Assembly: GCF_008973825.1 (NCBI RefSeq)
Contig: NZ_WCHR01000033.1
Span: forward strand, 1-64,000
Source of the DNA: Gemmobacter serpentinus
GTDB taxonomy: Bacteria > Pseudomonadota > Alphaproteobacteria > Rhodobacterales > Rhodobacteraceae
Length of the DNA: 64,000 nucleotides
Reading direction: 5' to 3'
The translations under genes were made by a program, and so were the position numbers. Shown in pieces: positions 53,044 through 62,593 of the stretch. How positions within the stretch are numbered: position 1 is the first letter of the stretch; every line of letters begins with the position of its first letter. The notes under the pieces were generated by a model that was not told the DNA's origin, searched no databases, and worked only from the letters and a program-made list of their open reading frames with translations.

Positions 53044-53066
53044 CATTCTCTGCAATCTGCGCCGGG

Positions 53067-53948
53067 TTATTCTGCGGCAGCCCGGCCCTCGGGCGAGTTC
53101 AGATAGCTGAAGAAATCGCTGTTCGGTTCCAACACGATGGAGCTGTTGCCCTCGCGCAGCGACCGTTCATAAGCGGTCAGCGATCGGGTGAAGGCGAAGA
53201 ATTCAGGGTCACGACCAAAGGCTTCGGAATAGATCGCGTTGCGTTCGGCATCGGCTTCACCGCGGATGACCTCGGCCTGACGGCGCGCATCCGAAGTGGT
53301 GACCACCACGGCGCGGTCAGCAGAGGCCTTCACGCGGCTTGCGGCCTCGTTCCCGCGGGCGATCTCGTCGGCCGCTTCGCGCTCGCGCTCGGCGCGCATC
53401 CGCGCGTAGGTCGCGGCAAGGTTCTGCTCCGGCAGGTCGGTGCGGGTCAGACGCACGTCGATCACCTCGATGCCAAGGCTGGCGGATTGCTGACGCGCGA
53501 TATCACGGATCGCGTTCATCAACCCGGTGCGGTCTTCCGACAGCACGGCATTGGAGTTGACCGAGCCCAGAACCTGCCGCATCGCGGCGCTGATGATCGG
53601 GTCAAGTCGCGATTGCGCAGCCTCGATCCCGCCGGCACCCACCGCTTCGCGGAAATCGACCGCATTGGTGATGCGCCAGCGCGCGAAGGCATCGACGATC
53701 AGGCGGCGATTGTCCTTCAGCGTGGCTTCCAGCGATTGCGATTGCAGACCAAGGATCCGGTCTTCATAGCGCACCACGTCCTGAATGAACGGCACCTTGA
53801 AGCCCAAGCCCGGCTCGCTGATCTGCTGTTTCACCTGACCGAACTGCATCACCAGCACCTGCTCGCGCTCATCCACGATGAAGACGGAAGACAGCGCCAG
53901 TGCGCCCACGGCCAGAACGGCGGGAAGGATATATTGGATGCGGGCCAT
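53067..53948 (-). CDS. hflC: protease modulator HflC
   Basis: Inner-membrane SPFH/band 7 protein, partner of HflK; the complex cages FtsH and controls its access to membrane substrates. The 293-residue protein has one N-terminal membrane helix (about 5-22, ILPAVLAVGALALSSVFIV), the SPFH domain with GIEVIDVRLTRTDLPEQ and a coiled-coil with many Ala/Glu/Arg (about 180-235). It starts 1 bp after hflK ends, a tight operon. Confidence 0.95.
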   Translation of the reverse strand: MARIQYILPAVLAVGALALSSVFIVDEREQVLVMQFGQVKQQISEPGLGFKVPFIQDVVRYEDRILGLQSQSLEATLKDNRRLIVDAFARWRITNAVDFREAVGAGGIEAAQSRLDPIISAAMRQVLGSVNSNAVLSEDRTGLMNAIRDIARQQSASLGIEVIDVRLTRTDLPEQNLAATYARMRAEREREAADEIARGNEAASRVKASADRAVVVTTSDARRQAEVIRGEADAERNAIYSEAFGRDPEFFAFTRSLTAYERSLREGNSSIVLEPNSDFFSYLNSPEGRAAAE

Positions 53949-53949
53949 C

Positions 53950-55143
53950 TCAGTTGCCTCCCTGCGTTTGCGGCTGGGCCGGGCGGGCCAGTTCGTTCAG
54001 CGGCAGATAGGGCACGACGCCGCCGCCGCCCTGTCCCTGCCCGTTCGAGACGCCATCAAGGATGACCTTGTTCATGCGACCAAGGACGTTTTCCATGGTT
54101 TCCAGATACATGCGCTGGCGCGTGACTTCAGGTGCCTTCACATATTCACCGTAAACCGCAAGGAAGCGGCTGGCCTCACCCTGCGCGTCGTTGACGACGC
54201 GGGCGCGATAGGCTTCGGCATCCTCCATCAGACGCGCAGCCTCGCCACGCGCACCGGCGGTGACGCGGTTCGAATAGGCATCGGCCTCTTTTTCAAGACG
54301 GTCGCGCTCTTGTTGCGCGGCCTGCACCTCGCGGAAGGCATCCGACACCTCGCGCGGCGGATCGGCTCGGTCGAAGTTCACGCGCAGCACCTGAATGCCG
54401 GCGTTATATTCGTCCAGCGTCGCTTGCACATTGGCCTGAAGATCAGCCGCAATGCTGGCACGGCCGGTGTTCAGGACCGGGGTCAGTTCAGAACGCGCGA
54501 TGATGTCGCGCATGGCCGAGGCCGCAACCGCGCGCACGGTATCGGCGGGATCGGCCAGATTGAACAGGAAGCCTTCGGGGTCTTTCACGTTCCAGACCAC
54601 CTGGAAGGCCACATCCACGATATTCTGATCCCGGGTCAGCATCAGGCCGCTATCGCCGTCGCCATTGCGCCCGGTGCCGATATCGGTGGTGCGCTGGCCG
54701 GTCACCTCGACCAGTTCAGCCTTGACGACGGGCCAGGGCGCAAAGTTCAGGCCTGGCTGGCCGATATCGGAAAACTCGCCCAGAAACAGCTCGACCGAAC
54801 GTTGCTCCGGCTTCACGGTGTAGAAGGACATCCAGCCCCAGACCGCCACCAGCGCCAGCGCGCCAAGCGCCAGCCCCTGCGGCGTGAAGATCGGGCCGAC
54901 ACCGCCCGGGCCGCGCCCGCCGCCGCCATTGCCACCGCCCTGACGGCCGCGCCCGCCCATCAGAACGCGCAACTGTTCCTGGCCCTTTTTCACGATCTCG
55001 TCGATCTCGGGGATCTGCGGACCTTCATTTCCGGGGCGACGCGGACCACGTCCCTCATTGCCACGCCCGTCATCACGGCCGTCGCGCCCGTCGCGGTCAT
55101 CACCGCCGCCACCACCGCCGCCCCAAGGCCCTCCGTTCGACAT
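53950..55143 (-). CDS. hflK: protease modulator HflK
   Basis: Membrane-bound SPFH protein of 397 residues with a Gly/Asp/Arg-rich cytoplasmic N-terminus (1-35, disordered), one membrane helix (about 88-106), the SPFH domain (SVELFLGEFSDIGQPGLNF, AASAMRDIIARSEL) and a helical coiled-coil. The HflK-HflC complex regulates FtsH. First gene of the hflK-hflC operon. The 170-bp upstream spacer contains the mutase terminator. Confidence 0.95.
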   Translation of the reverse strand: MSNGGPWGGGGGGGDDRDGRDGRDDGRGNEGRGPRRPGNEGPQIPEIDEIVKKGQEQLRVLMGGRGRQGGGNGGGGRGPGGVGPIFTPQGLALGALALVAVWGWMSFYTVKPEQRSVELFLGEFSDIGQPGLNFAPWPVVKAELVEVTGQRTTDIGTGRNGDGDSGLMLTRDQNIVDVAFQVVWNVKDPEGFLFNLADPADTVRAVAASAMRDIIARSELTPVLNTGRASIAADLQANVQATLDEYNAGIQVLRVNFDRADPPREVSDAFREVQAAQQERDRLEKEADAYSNRVTAGARGEAARLMEDAEAYRARVVNDAQGEASRFLAVYGEYVKAPEVTRQRMYLETMENVLGRMNKVILDGVSNGQGQGGGGVVPYLPLNELARPAQPQTQGGN

Positions 55144-55265
55144 CGATCTTTCCCTTGCTGTTATCCATTCAGCTAACTGGTCATTTCCACGCGGAAATCA
55201 AGACTGAAACGGCGCTTCCGATGGTCGCAGGCGGTGTCAGGTGCCTGAGACCATGGCCCCGAACA

Positions 55266-55294
55266 ACGAAGGGCGGCAGGTTGCCCCGCCGCCC
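55266..55294 (-). terminator. terminator after methylmalonyl-CoA mutase
   Basis: Stem GGGCGGC / GCCGCCC (55271-55277 with 55288-55294), followed on the minus strand by TTCGTTGTT, 24 bp after the stop codon. Confidence 0.7.
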
Positions 55295-55317
55295 CTTTGC
55301 CATGCCGGCCGGATCTG

Positions 55318-57447
<2,130 letters not shown>

Positions 57448-57474
57448 TGCAAACCTGTCTGCTGGAGGAAGTCG

Positions 57475-57525
57475 CCGGGGGCCAGCCCCCGGACTCCCGG
57501 GATACTTGAGGAACAGATGAAAAGG
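57475..57525 (+). repeat. dispersed hairpin repeat upstream of the mutase gene
   Basis: CCGGGGGCCAGCCCCCGG hairpin, then ACTCCCGGGATACTTGAGG and AACAGATGAAAAGG. It is oriented opposite to the neighbouring genes and fills the gap between the small ORF and the mutase start. Confidence 0.8.
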
Positions 57526-57535
57526 ATCGGAGATC

Positions 57536-57763
57536 CTAATCAGCAAGATCGTTGAGAATCTGTTGAAGGGCTTTACGCCCTTCCTTCCCAAGCTGGATGG
57601 ACTGGCTCACCTTGCCAGCCAACTTCCTACCCTCTCGGCCGTAAGTATCAATTTGGAGGAAAAGCTCACCATCCCGCTCAAAGGCGTGAAACGTGGCCTC
57701 AACTTCATCGTGTAGCGACGTTCGCTGTATCGCCTTCGATGTAAACGCGTTGATCCGTGCCAT
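57536..57763 (-). CDS. small low-GC protein of unknown function
   Basis: A 75-residue protein, [20 protein letters not shown] then [20 protein letters not shown], with a basic N-terminus and an acidic C-terminal helix. I recall similar small proteins scattered across distant bacteria without known function. By hand count its DNA is about 53% GC, far below its neighbours. Its ATG shares one base with the pccA stop (TGATG); a GTG one codon earlier is possible. A dispersed repeat follows it. The sequence supports a real, probably acquired gene; the role is unknown. Confidence 0.65.
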   Translation of the reverse strand: MARINAFTSKAIQRTSLHDEVEATFHAFERDGELFLQIDTYGREGRKLAGKVSQSIQLGKEGRKALQQILNDLAD

Positions 57764-59766
57764 CACTCAAATTCCATGATCACATCATCGACACGCAGGC
57801 TGGCACCGGCGGCGGCAGAGATCTTCTTCACCACGCCGCGCTTTTCGGCCTTGAGGATGTTTTCCATCTTCATCGCCTCGACGGTGGCCAGCGCCTGACC
57901 TTCCTGAACCTCCTGGCCCTCTTCGACCGAGATCTTCACCACCAGGCCCGGCATCGGGCAGAGCAGGAAGCGCGAGGTGTCGGGCGGCAGTTTTTCCGGC
58001 ATCAGCAGCGCCAGTTCGTGCTGGCGCGGCGTGCGGACATGGACCTTGAGATCGGCACCACGCAAGCGGATGCGGAAGCCCATCGGCACCTTGCCGACCT
58101 TGAGGACCAGCGGGCTGCCATCGATATCGATACGGGCCAGCTGATCGCCCGGCGTCCAGTCGCTGCTGACGCGGAGCGCATGGCCATCCTCGAAGGTGAC
58201 GGTGGAGCCTGCCTTGTCGGCGGCGATGGTGACGGCGAAGGCCTGGCCCTGCAGGCTGACCACCCAGTCATCGCCAACCCGGCGTTCGTGATTGTCCATC
58301 GTGCCGGAGATCTTGGTGCGGCGGATCTCGGCCACACGGTTCATCGCGGCGGTCGCCGCCACCACGCGGCGCAGCATGGCGTCATCCAGTGGCACGCCGT
58401 TGAAGCCCTCCGGGTATTCCTCGGCGATGAAGGCCGTGGTGATATTGCCCGAGGTGAAGCGCGGATGTTCCATCACCGCCGAGCAGAATGGCAGATTGTG
58501 CCCGATGCCCTCGACCTCGAATGTATCGAGCGCCAGACGCATTTCCTCGATGGCCGCATCGCGGGTTGGCCCCCAGGTGCAGAGCTTGGCGATCATCGGG
58601 TCATAATACATGCTGATCTCGCCGCCCTCAAAGACGCCGGTATCATTGCGCACGATGCCGCCACGGCTGGTCTCGCCCTCGACCGGTGGGCGATAGCGGG
58701 TCAGCCGCCCGATGGAGGGCAGGAAGTTGCGATAGGGATCTTCGGCGTAAAGCCGGCTTTCCATCGCCCAACCGTTGATCTTCAGATCTTCCTGTTTGAA
58801 GGGCAGTTTCTCGCCATTCGCCACGCGGATCATCTGTTCCACCAGATCGACGCCGGTGATCAGTTCCGTCACCGGGTGTTCCACCTGAAGGCGGGTGTTC
58901 ATTTCCAGGAAATAGAAGTTGCGATTGCCATCGACGATGAATTCGACGGTGCCCGCCGACGTATACCCCACGGCCTTGGCCAGCGCGACGGCCTGTTCGC
59001 CCATGGCCTTGCGCGTGGCTTCATCAAGAAAGGGCGACGGCGCCTCTTCGATGACCTTCTGGTTGCGGCGCTGGATCGAGCATTCCCGCTCGTGCAGATA
59101 GACGGCATTGCCATGCTTGTCGGCCAGAACCTGGATCTCGATATGGCGCGGCTGCGTCACGAATTTCTCGATGAAGATGCGGTCATCGCCAAAGCTGTTG
59201 GCCGCCTCGTTTTTGGAGGATTCAAAGCCTTCGCGCGCTTCCTGATCGTTCCAGGCGATGCGCATCCCCTTGCCACCGCCGCCGGCGCTGGCCTTGATCA
59301 TCACCGGATAGCCGATCTGATCGGAAATCTTCACCGCCTCGTCGGCATCGGCGATCAGGCCCATATAGCCGGGCACGGTGTTCACGCCCGCTTCCTGCGC
59401 GATCTTCTTGGAGGTGATCTTGTCGCCCATGGATTCGATGGCGGGGCTTGGCGGACCGACAAAGATCACGCCCTCTTTCTCAAGGGCGGCCGCGAAATCC
59501 ATCCGCTCCGACAGGAAGCCGTAACCGGGATGCACCGCTTCGGCGCCGGTCTGGCGGACGGCCTCCATGATCTTGTCGATCACGATATAGGATTGGTTGG
59601 CGGGGGCCGGTCCGATATGGACGGCCTCATCGGCCATCTTCACATGCAGCGCGTTGCGGTCGGCATCCGAATAGACGGCGACGGTCTTGATACCCATCAG
59701 CTTGGCCGTCTTGATCACGCGGCAGGCGATCTCGCCCCGGTTGGCGATCAGGATCTTCTTGAACAT
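57763..59766 (-). CDS. pccA: propionyl-CoA carboxylase alpha (biotin) subunit
   Basis: Biotin carboxylase plus biotin carrier subunit that charges biotin with CO2 for PccB. The 667-residue protein has the ATP-grasp biotin carboxylase domain (MIKASAGGGGKGMRIA, RECSIQRRNQKVIEEAPSP), a middle BT domain (about 500-590) and the biotinyl domain with EAMKMENIL, biotinylated Lys633, 34 residues from the end as usual. AAGGAAG precedes the ATG. Works with PccB (62.6 kb) and the mutase in the methylmalonyl-CoA pathway. Confidence 0.97.
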   Translation of the reverse strand: MFKKILIANRGEIACRVIKTAKLMGIKTVAVYSDADRNALHVKMADEAVHIGPAPANQSYIVIDKIMEAVRQTGAEAVHPGYGFLSERMDFAAALEKEGVIFVGPPSPAIESMGDKITSKKIAQEAGVNTVPGYMGLIADADEAVKISDQIGYPVMIKASAGGGGKGMRIAWNDQEAREGFESSKNEAANSFGDDRIFIEKFVTQPRHIEIQVLADKHGNAVYLHERECSIQRRNQKVIEEAPSPFLDEATRKAMGEQAVALAKAVGYTSAGTVEFIVDGNRNFYFLEMNTRLQVEHPVTELITGVDLVEQMIRVANGEKLPFKQEDLKINGWAMESRLYAEDPYRNFLPSIGRLTRYRPPVEGETSRGGIVRNDTGVFEGGEISMYYDPMIAKLCTWGPTRDAAIEEMRLALDTFEVEGIGHNLPFCSAVMEHPRFTSGNITTAFIAEEYPEGFNGVPLDDAMLRRVVAATAAMNRVAEIRRTKISGTMDNHERRVGDDWVVSLQGQAFAVTIAADKAGSTVTFEDGHALRVSSDWTPGDQLARIDIDGSPLVLKVGKVPMGFRIRLRGADLKVHVRTPRQHELALLMPEKLPPDTSRFLLCPMPGLVVKISVEEGQEVQEGQALATVEAMKMENILKAEKRGVVKKISAAAGASLRVDDVIMEFE

Positions 59767-59823
59767 TCGGCTTCCTTCCCCTCAAACGCGCGCGGGCCTG
59801 CGCGCGCAGTCTAGCAATGACAA

Positions 59824-59856
59824 AAGGCCACCCGGGCGGCGTGCCCGAATGGCCTT
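59824..59856 (-). terminator. terminator of the glycine-zipper lipoprotein gene
   Basis: Stem AAGGCCA / TGGCCTT (59824-59830 with 59850-59856) with an inner CGGGC/GCCCG pair, followed on the minus strand by TTTTG. Confidence 0.75.
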
Positions 59857-59920
59857 CATTCTGGATCCCGTGGCCGCGAGAGCGGTGCCGGGCAATGCGG
59901 TCAGATGGTCTGCGCGCGCC

Positions 59921-60193
59921 TCAGCGGCAGGCAGGCAGACCCGGCACGCCGCAGGACGCGCCACCGGCCAATGCGCCAAGGGCGGCACCGGCGACCATGT
60001 TTTGATCGGTCGCATCGGCAGCGGCAGCACCAAGCACGCCCCCCAGAAGCGCACGGCCGCCCTGGGTTTGCAGCGGGTTGGTCGGCTGCGGCTGATAGCC
60101 GTAGCCCGCATTGTTGTAGCCGCCGCCGGACTGCACGCAGCCTGCGGTTGCCAGCGCGATGGTCGCGAAAAGGGTAAGGGAAGAAAGACGCAT
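59921..60193 (-). CDS. glycine-zipper lipoprotein
   Basis: A 90-residue lipoprotein: signal MRLSSLTLFATIALATAGC with the lipobox Cys at 19, a Gly/Tyr/Gln-rich stretch and a C-terminal Ala/Gly-rich membrane-like zipper (ALLGGVLGAAAADA, MVAGAALGALAGGA). It resembles small outer-membrane 17-kDa-antigen-like lipoproteins but is shorter. A GGAGG site precedes the ATG. It sits between pccA and a hypothetical gene with its own terminator, so it is likely expressed independently of the propionate genes. Confidence 0.82.
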   Translation of the reverse strand: MRLSSLTLFATIALATAGCVQSGGGYNNAGYGYQPQPTNPLQTQGGRALLGGVLGAAAADATDQNMVAGAALGALAGGASCGVPGLPACR

Positions 60194-60560
60194 GCTCGGC
60201 CTCCATTCAGAGTTGGTTCTGAAGCCAAGTCTAACGCATTCCCGCGCGGCTGACAGTCCCGTTCGCGGTCACGATTGCGCGTTTCAGCGGAAAGGCGCGC
60301 GTGCGACGGCGAAATAAATAGGCCCTGGGGTTGCTGTTCCGCGAAAAGATGTCCGGTCCACGCGGGACCGGACAGGAAGTCAGGGGAAGGGGCGCAAGGC
60401 CGGGACGCAAACACGGCCCTGCGGATGGCGGACCGGGGGAAACCGCCCGCCTCTCCCTCAAGATGGGGGCGCAACCTGCCGCAAGCAAAGGGAAATTCCG
60501 ACGCAGGTGAAACCTGCGCGGAAAGCTGCCCGATGCGGAGATGGTTGCGCGGAAACATGC
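60194..60560. other. 367-bp GC-rich structured spacer, no gene seen
   Basis: Contains a 10-bp perfect hairpin (60350-60374), a nested hairpin TTCCG-CGCAGGT/ACCTGCG-CGGAA (60496-60523) and two similar GGGGCGCAA...GCAAA patches (60389, 60467). It matches no RNA family I can name. The left 120 bp should hold the lipoprotein promoter. Confidence 0.5.
60342..60374 (-). terminator. candidate terminator about 190 nt after the hypothetical gene
   Basis: TGTCCGGTCC / GGACCGGACA (60350-60359 with 60365-60374), loop ACGCG. On the minus strand it is followed by TCTTTTCGC. Confidence 0.55.
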
Positions 60561-60959
60561 TCAGTCCTCGTCCTCGTCGTCCCAGTCGTCAAAGGCGGGC
60601 TCTTCCGCATCTTCGGCGAAAACGTCGGGGAAAGAGACCTGTGCGCGCTTCACATCTATGCGCAGCAAGGCCTCATAAGAGCAGGGATCAAAAGGATCTT
60701 CGGCCGCCACAACCTCGCGTCCGAACAGCCATGACAGCCGCCCGGCATCAAGATTGCCGCGTTCAAAGGGTTCTTCGCCGAAATGGTTCCACAATGCGCG
60801 CATGAACGCCGTATCGGCGGCCTTGTCGACGTTTTTGCGATCTCTGAAACGTTCCCGTTTGATCAGCTTGCTCGCGCCCTCTTTGACATTGGCACGACGG
60901 ATCACGAACTGGAAATCGGTCCCGGTCATACGACCGGGGAAGCCACGATGCTTCAGCAT
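60561..60959 (-). CDS. hypothetical protein with acidic tail
   Basis: A 132-residue protein. The N-terminal part is basic (KLIKRERFRDRKNVDKAAD) and the end is strongly acidic (FDDWDDEDED). The middle has FMRALWNHFGEEPFERGNLDAGRLSWLFGRE. No membrane helix or signal peptide. GGAGGG precedes the ATG at 60959. I do not recognise a family. It lies in the pccB-pccA interval on the same strand, among small genes I associate with Rhodobacterales. Function unknown. Confidence 0.7.
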   Translation of the reverse strand: MLKHRGFPGRMTGTDFQFVIRRANVKEGASKLIKRERFRDRKNVDKAADTAFMRALWNHFGEEPFERGNLDAGRLSWLFGREVVAAEDPFDPCSYEALLRIDVKRAQVSFPDVFAEDAEEPAFDDWDDEDED

Positions 60960-61067
60960 ACCACGCCCTCCACTTGGAAGGACCGGCAGAAGGTGACGCC
61001 TTTTGGGTGCGTGACACCTTCAAGGAAGGTGACGGGCCGCGCCTGCGCAGCCCGTCGCCGGGAATGA

Positions 61068-61205
61068 TTACAGCTTACCTTGGTAAACCGGCTCGGTCGT
61101 GACGGCCGGCTCATTGGTATAGACAACTGCATCTTGCTTGGCACCGCAAGCCGCGAGGAACGCGAGCGTGCAAAGGGCCAGGGTGACGCGAATACCGTTC
61201 GACAT
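61068..61205 (-). CDS. tiny lipoprotein
   Basis: A 45-residue protein (MSNGIRVTLALCTLAFLAAC then GAKQDAVVYTNEPAVTTEPV) with a clear lipobox Cys at 20 and a 25-residue mature part. The ATG at 61205 follows AGGAGTAGAGG, a very good site. It is too short for standard gene callers. Probably an outer-membrane-anchored peptide of unknown role, between the hypothetical gene and the DUF6497-like gene. Confidence 0.75.
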   Translation of the reverse strand: MSNGIRVTLALCTLAFLAACGAKQDAVVYTNEPAVTTEPVYQGKL

Positions 61206-61416
61206 CCTCTACTCCTGCTTTCTTGGGGGGCAGCGTCACCAGACATGGCAAACGGCCCCCGATCCGGGACGCGAAGCACCTGTTGATGCTTCGCCTGCAG
61301 AATAAGCGCTTTCTGAGCCAATGAACATGTCGAATCGGTCAGGAATTGCGCCTGTGTCGTGCCTGCATCAAGGTCAGCGGCAAATTCACGCGCATCAACC
61401 ATATGTTGTGGATTCA
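61206..61416. other. 211-bp spacer with a hairpin
   Basis: GCGAAGCA / TGCTTCGC (61271-61278 with 61287-61294) forms an 8-bp stem without a U-tract. A frame starting in the stop codon of the upstream gene (TGATG, about 61407) is open here but has atypical third-position use and is not called. Confidence 0.45.
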
Positions 61417-61806
61417 TCAGAACATCTCCCAAATGCAGGTGCCGTTTTCGATGCGGTAAGCCTCGAAATACTGGGTGACATCGGGGGTTACCTCGCCAAA
61501 GGGCGTGGGCATGGCGGAAAGCGAGATGACGACCTGCCGGGGCGTGGCCCCGAGTGCCGTCAGACGCGGCAGCGCGAAACTCTGGCACAGCGCCAGCATA
61601 TCGGCGCTTGCGGTGTCGAAATCCACGCCTTCAGCGATTTGTGGCGCGACAAAGCGGAAGCGCAGCACCGGCCCCACCGCCCCGTCCTCGGAGCGGATGA
61701 CGTTTTGAAGCACAACCGCCTGGCCTGATGGCACCGCGATCGGGGCGGCGTCACCTTCCAGCAGCACCTCGCCTGCGCTTGGTTCGGAAAGGGCTTGTCC
61801 GGTCAT
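61417..61806 (-). CDS. DUF6497-like protein
   Basis: A 129-residue soluble protein with VPSGQAVVLQNVIRSEDG, VLRFRFVAPQIAEG and FGEVTPDVTQYFEAYRIENGTCIWEMF. The pattern fits a small Rhodobacterales family I recall as DUF6497; no function is known. Its start overlaps the stop of the upstream methyltransferase-like gene by 4 bp (ATGA), so the two are translationally coupled and probably act together. Confidence 0.65.
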   Translation of the reverse strand: MTGQALSEPSAGEVLLEGDAAPIAVPSGQAVVLQNVIRSEDGAVGPVLRFRFVAPQIAEGVDFDTASADMLALCQSFALPRLTALGATPRQVVISLSAMPTPFGEVTPDVTQYFEAYRIENGTCIWEMF

Positions 61807-62570
61807 GCCACCCTCCCCTTGCGCAGCAGCACGCGGCGGGCTTTGGGCGGCGCTGGCAGATCGGTCAGGCTGCCAAAGGTCGCAAGTTTCGCGGCCTGTT
61901 CGGTCGCCGTCGCCTCGCGCAGATCGAAGATCGCCGCACCATCGGCGGTGATCGCCGTTTCGATGAAAGGCAGATACAGATCAACCGGATAGTGAAATCC
62001 GCAGGACAGGAAGCTGACAGCCAGATCCACCGGCCCGCCATCCTCAGGGCGCTCGTCGCGCGGATTCAAGGTCGCGATCTTGGTGCTGAGCACGCCATTA
62101 TCCTCAAGAATGCGGCGCGCCACAGCCAGGCTGGAATAGGCGGCCCCCTCCTGCGCAAAGCCGAAATGGCGATGCTCATTGCTTTCCAGATCGATCAACA
62201 GGATGTCGCTGCCCAGATCGCGCGCAGCAAACAGATCGAACAGCGCATAGCCGCAGCCGATATCGGCGATACGGTTGGGGGCAAGCTCTGCCAGAACCGG
62301 CTGCAAGGCGCGGTATTCGGCATGGATCACACCTGCAGCGCGGCGGGCGATCGCTTCGCCCATATCTTCGATCACCGCATTGATCGGACCATCATCGCCG
62401 CCATTCCATGCCTTGATGATACGGCCCGAACGCGGCCGGTCATACATGACCTCCGACCGCTGGAGGATCAGATTGAGCAGATCCCCCTTGTCGAAAGCCG
62501 AAAGGTCAAGCGCCGCAATGGCATCTGACCCGGCCTCCGCACCGATATCAATCTCGAGCCGCATGGACAT
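61803..62570 (-). CDS. class I SAM methyltransferase-like protein
   Basis: A 255-residue protein with motif I ADIGCGYALFDLFAARDLG (about 102-120) followed by DILLIDLE, the acidic end of strand 2, and SFLSCGFHYPVDLYLPF in the late core. It resembles putative sugar or small-molecule O-methyltransferases. AAGGGG precedes the ATG at 62570. It sits 20 bp or so downstream of pccB and is coupled to the DUF6497-like gene, so it may be co-transcribed with propionyl-CoA carboxylase. Substrate unknown. Confidence 0.75.
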   Translation of the reverse strand: MSMRLEIDIGAEAGSDAIAALDLSAFDKGDLLNLILQRSEVMYDRPRSGRIIKAWNGGDDGPINAVIEDMGEAIARRAAGVIHAEYRALQPVLAELAPNRIADIGCGYALFDLFAARDLGSDILLIDLESNEHRHFGFAQEGAAYSSLAVARRILEDNGVLSTKIATLNPRDERPEDGGPVDLAVSFLSCGFHYPVDLYLPFIETAITADGAAIFDLREATATEQAAKLATFGSLTDLPAPPKARRVLLRKGRVA

Positions 62571-62593
62571 CCCCTTAGATCTGCGTGAACGCG

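Noticed and set aside
57757-59814. 685-codon open frame antisense to pccA
   Set aside because: Shadow ORF with His/Asp-rich composition; pccA is complete with a biotin motif on the other strand.
60377-60384. AAGTCAGG, part of a B12-box-like string on the plus strand
   Set aside because: Only eight bases match, the rest of the cobalamin core is absent, and no plus-strand gene follows.
60388-60440. GGGACGCAAA segment reminiscent of a c-di-GMP-I riboswitch
   Set aside because: The P1b hairpin that must precede it is missing and there is no downstream gene in that orientation.
60953-61407. Frame starting in the stop codon of the DUF6497-like gene (MNPQHMVDAREFAADLD...)
   Set aside because: Third codon positions are not GC-rich as in real genes here, and it would overlap the tiny lipoprotein and hypothetical genes in another frame.
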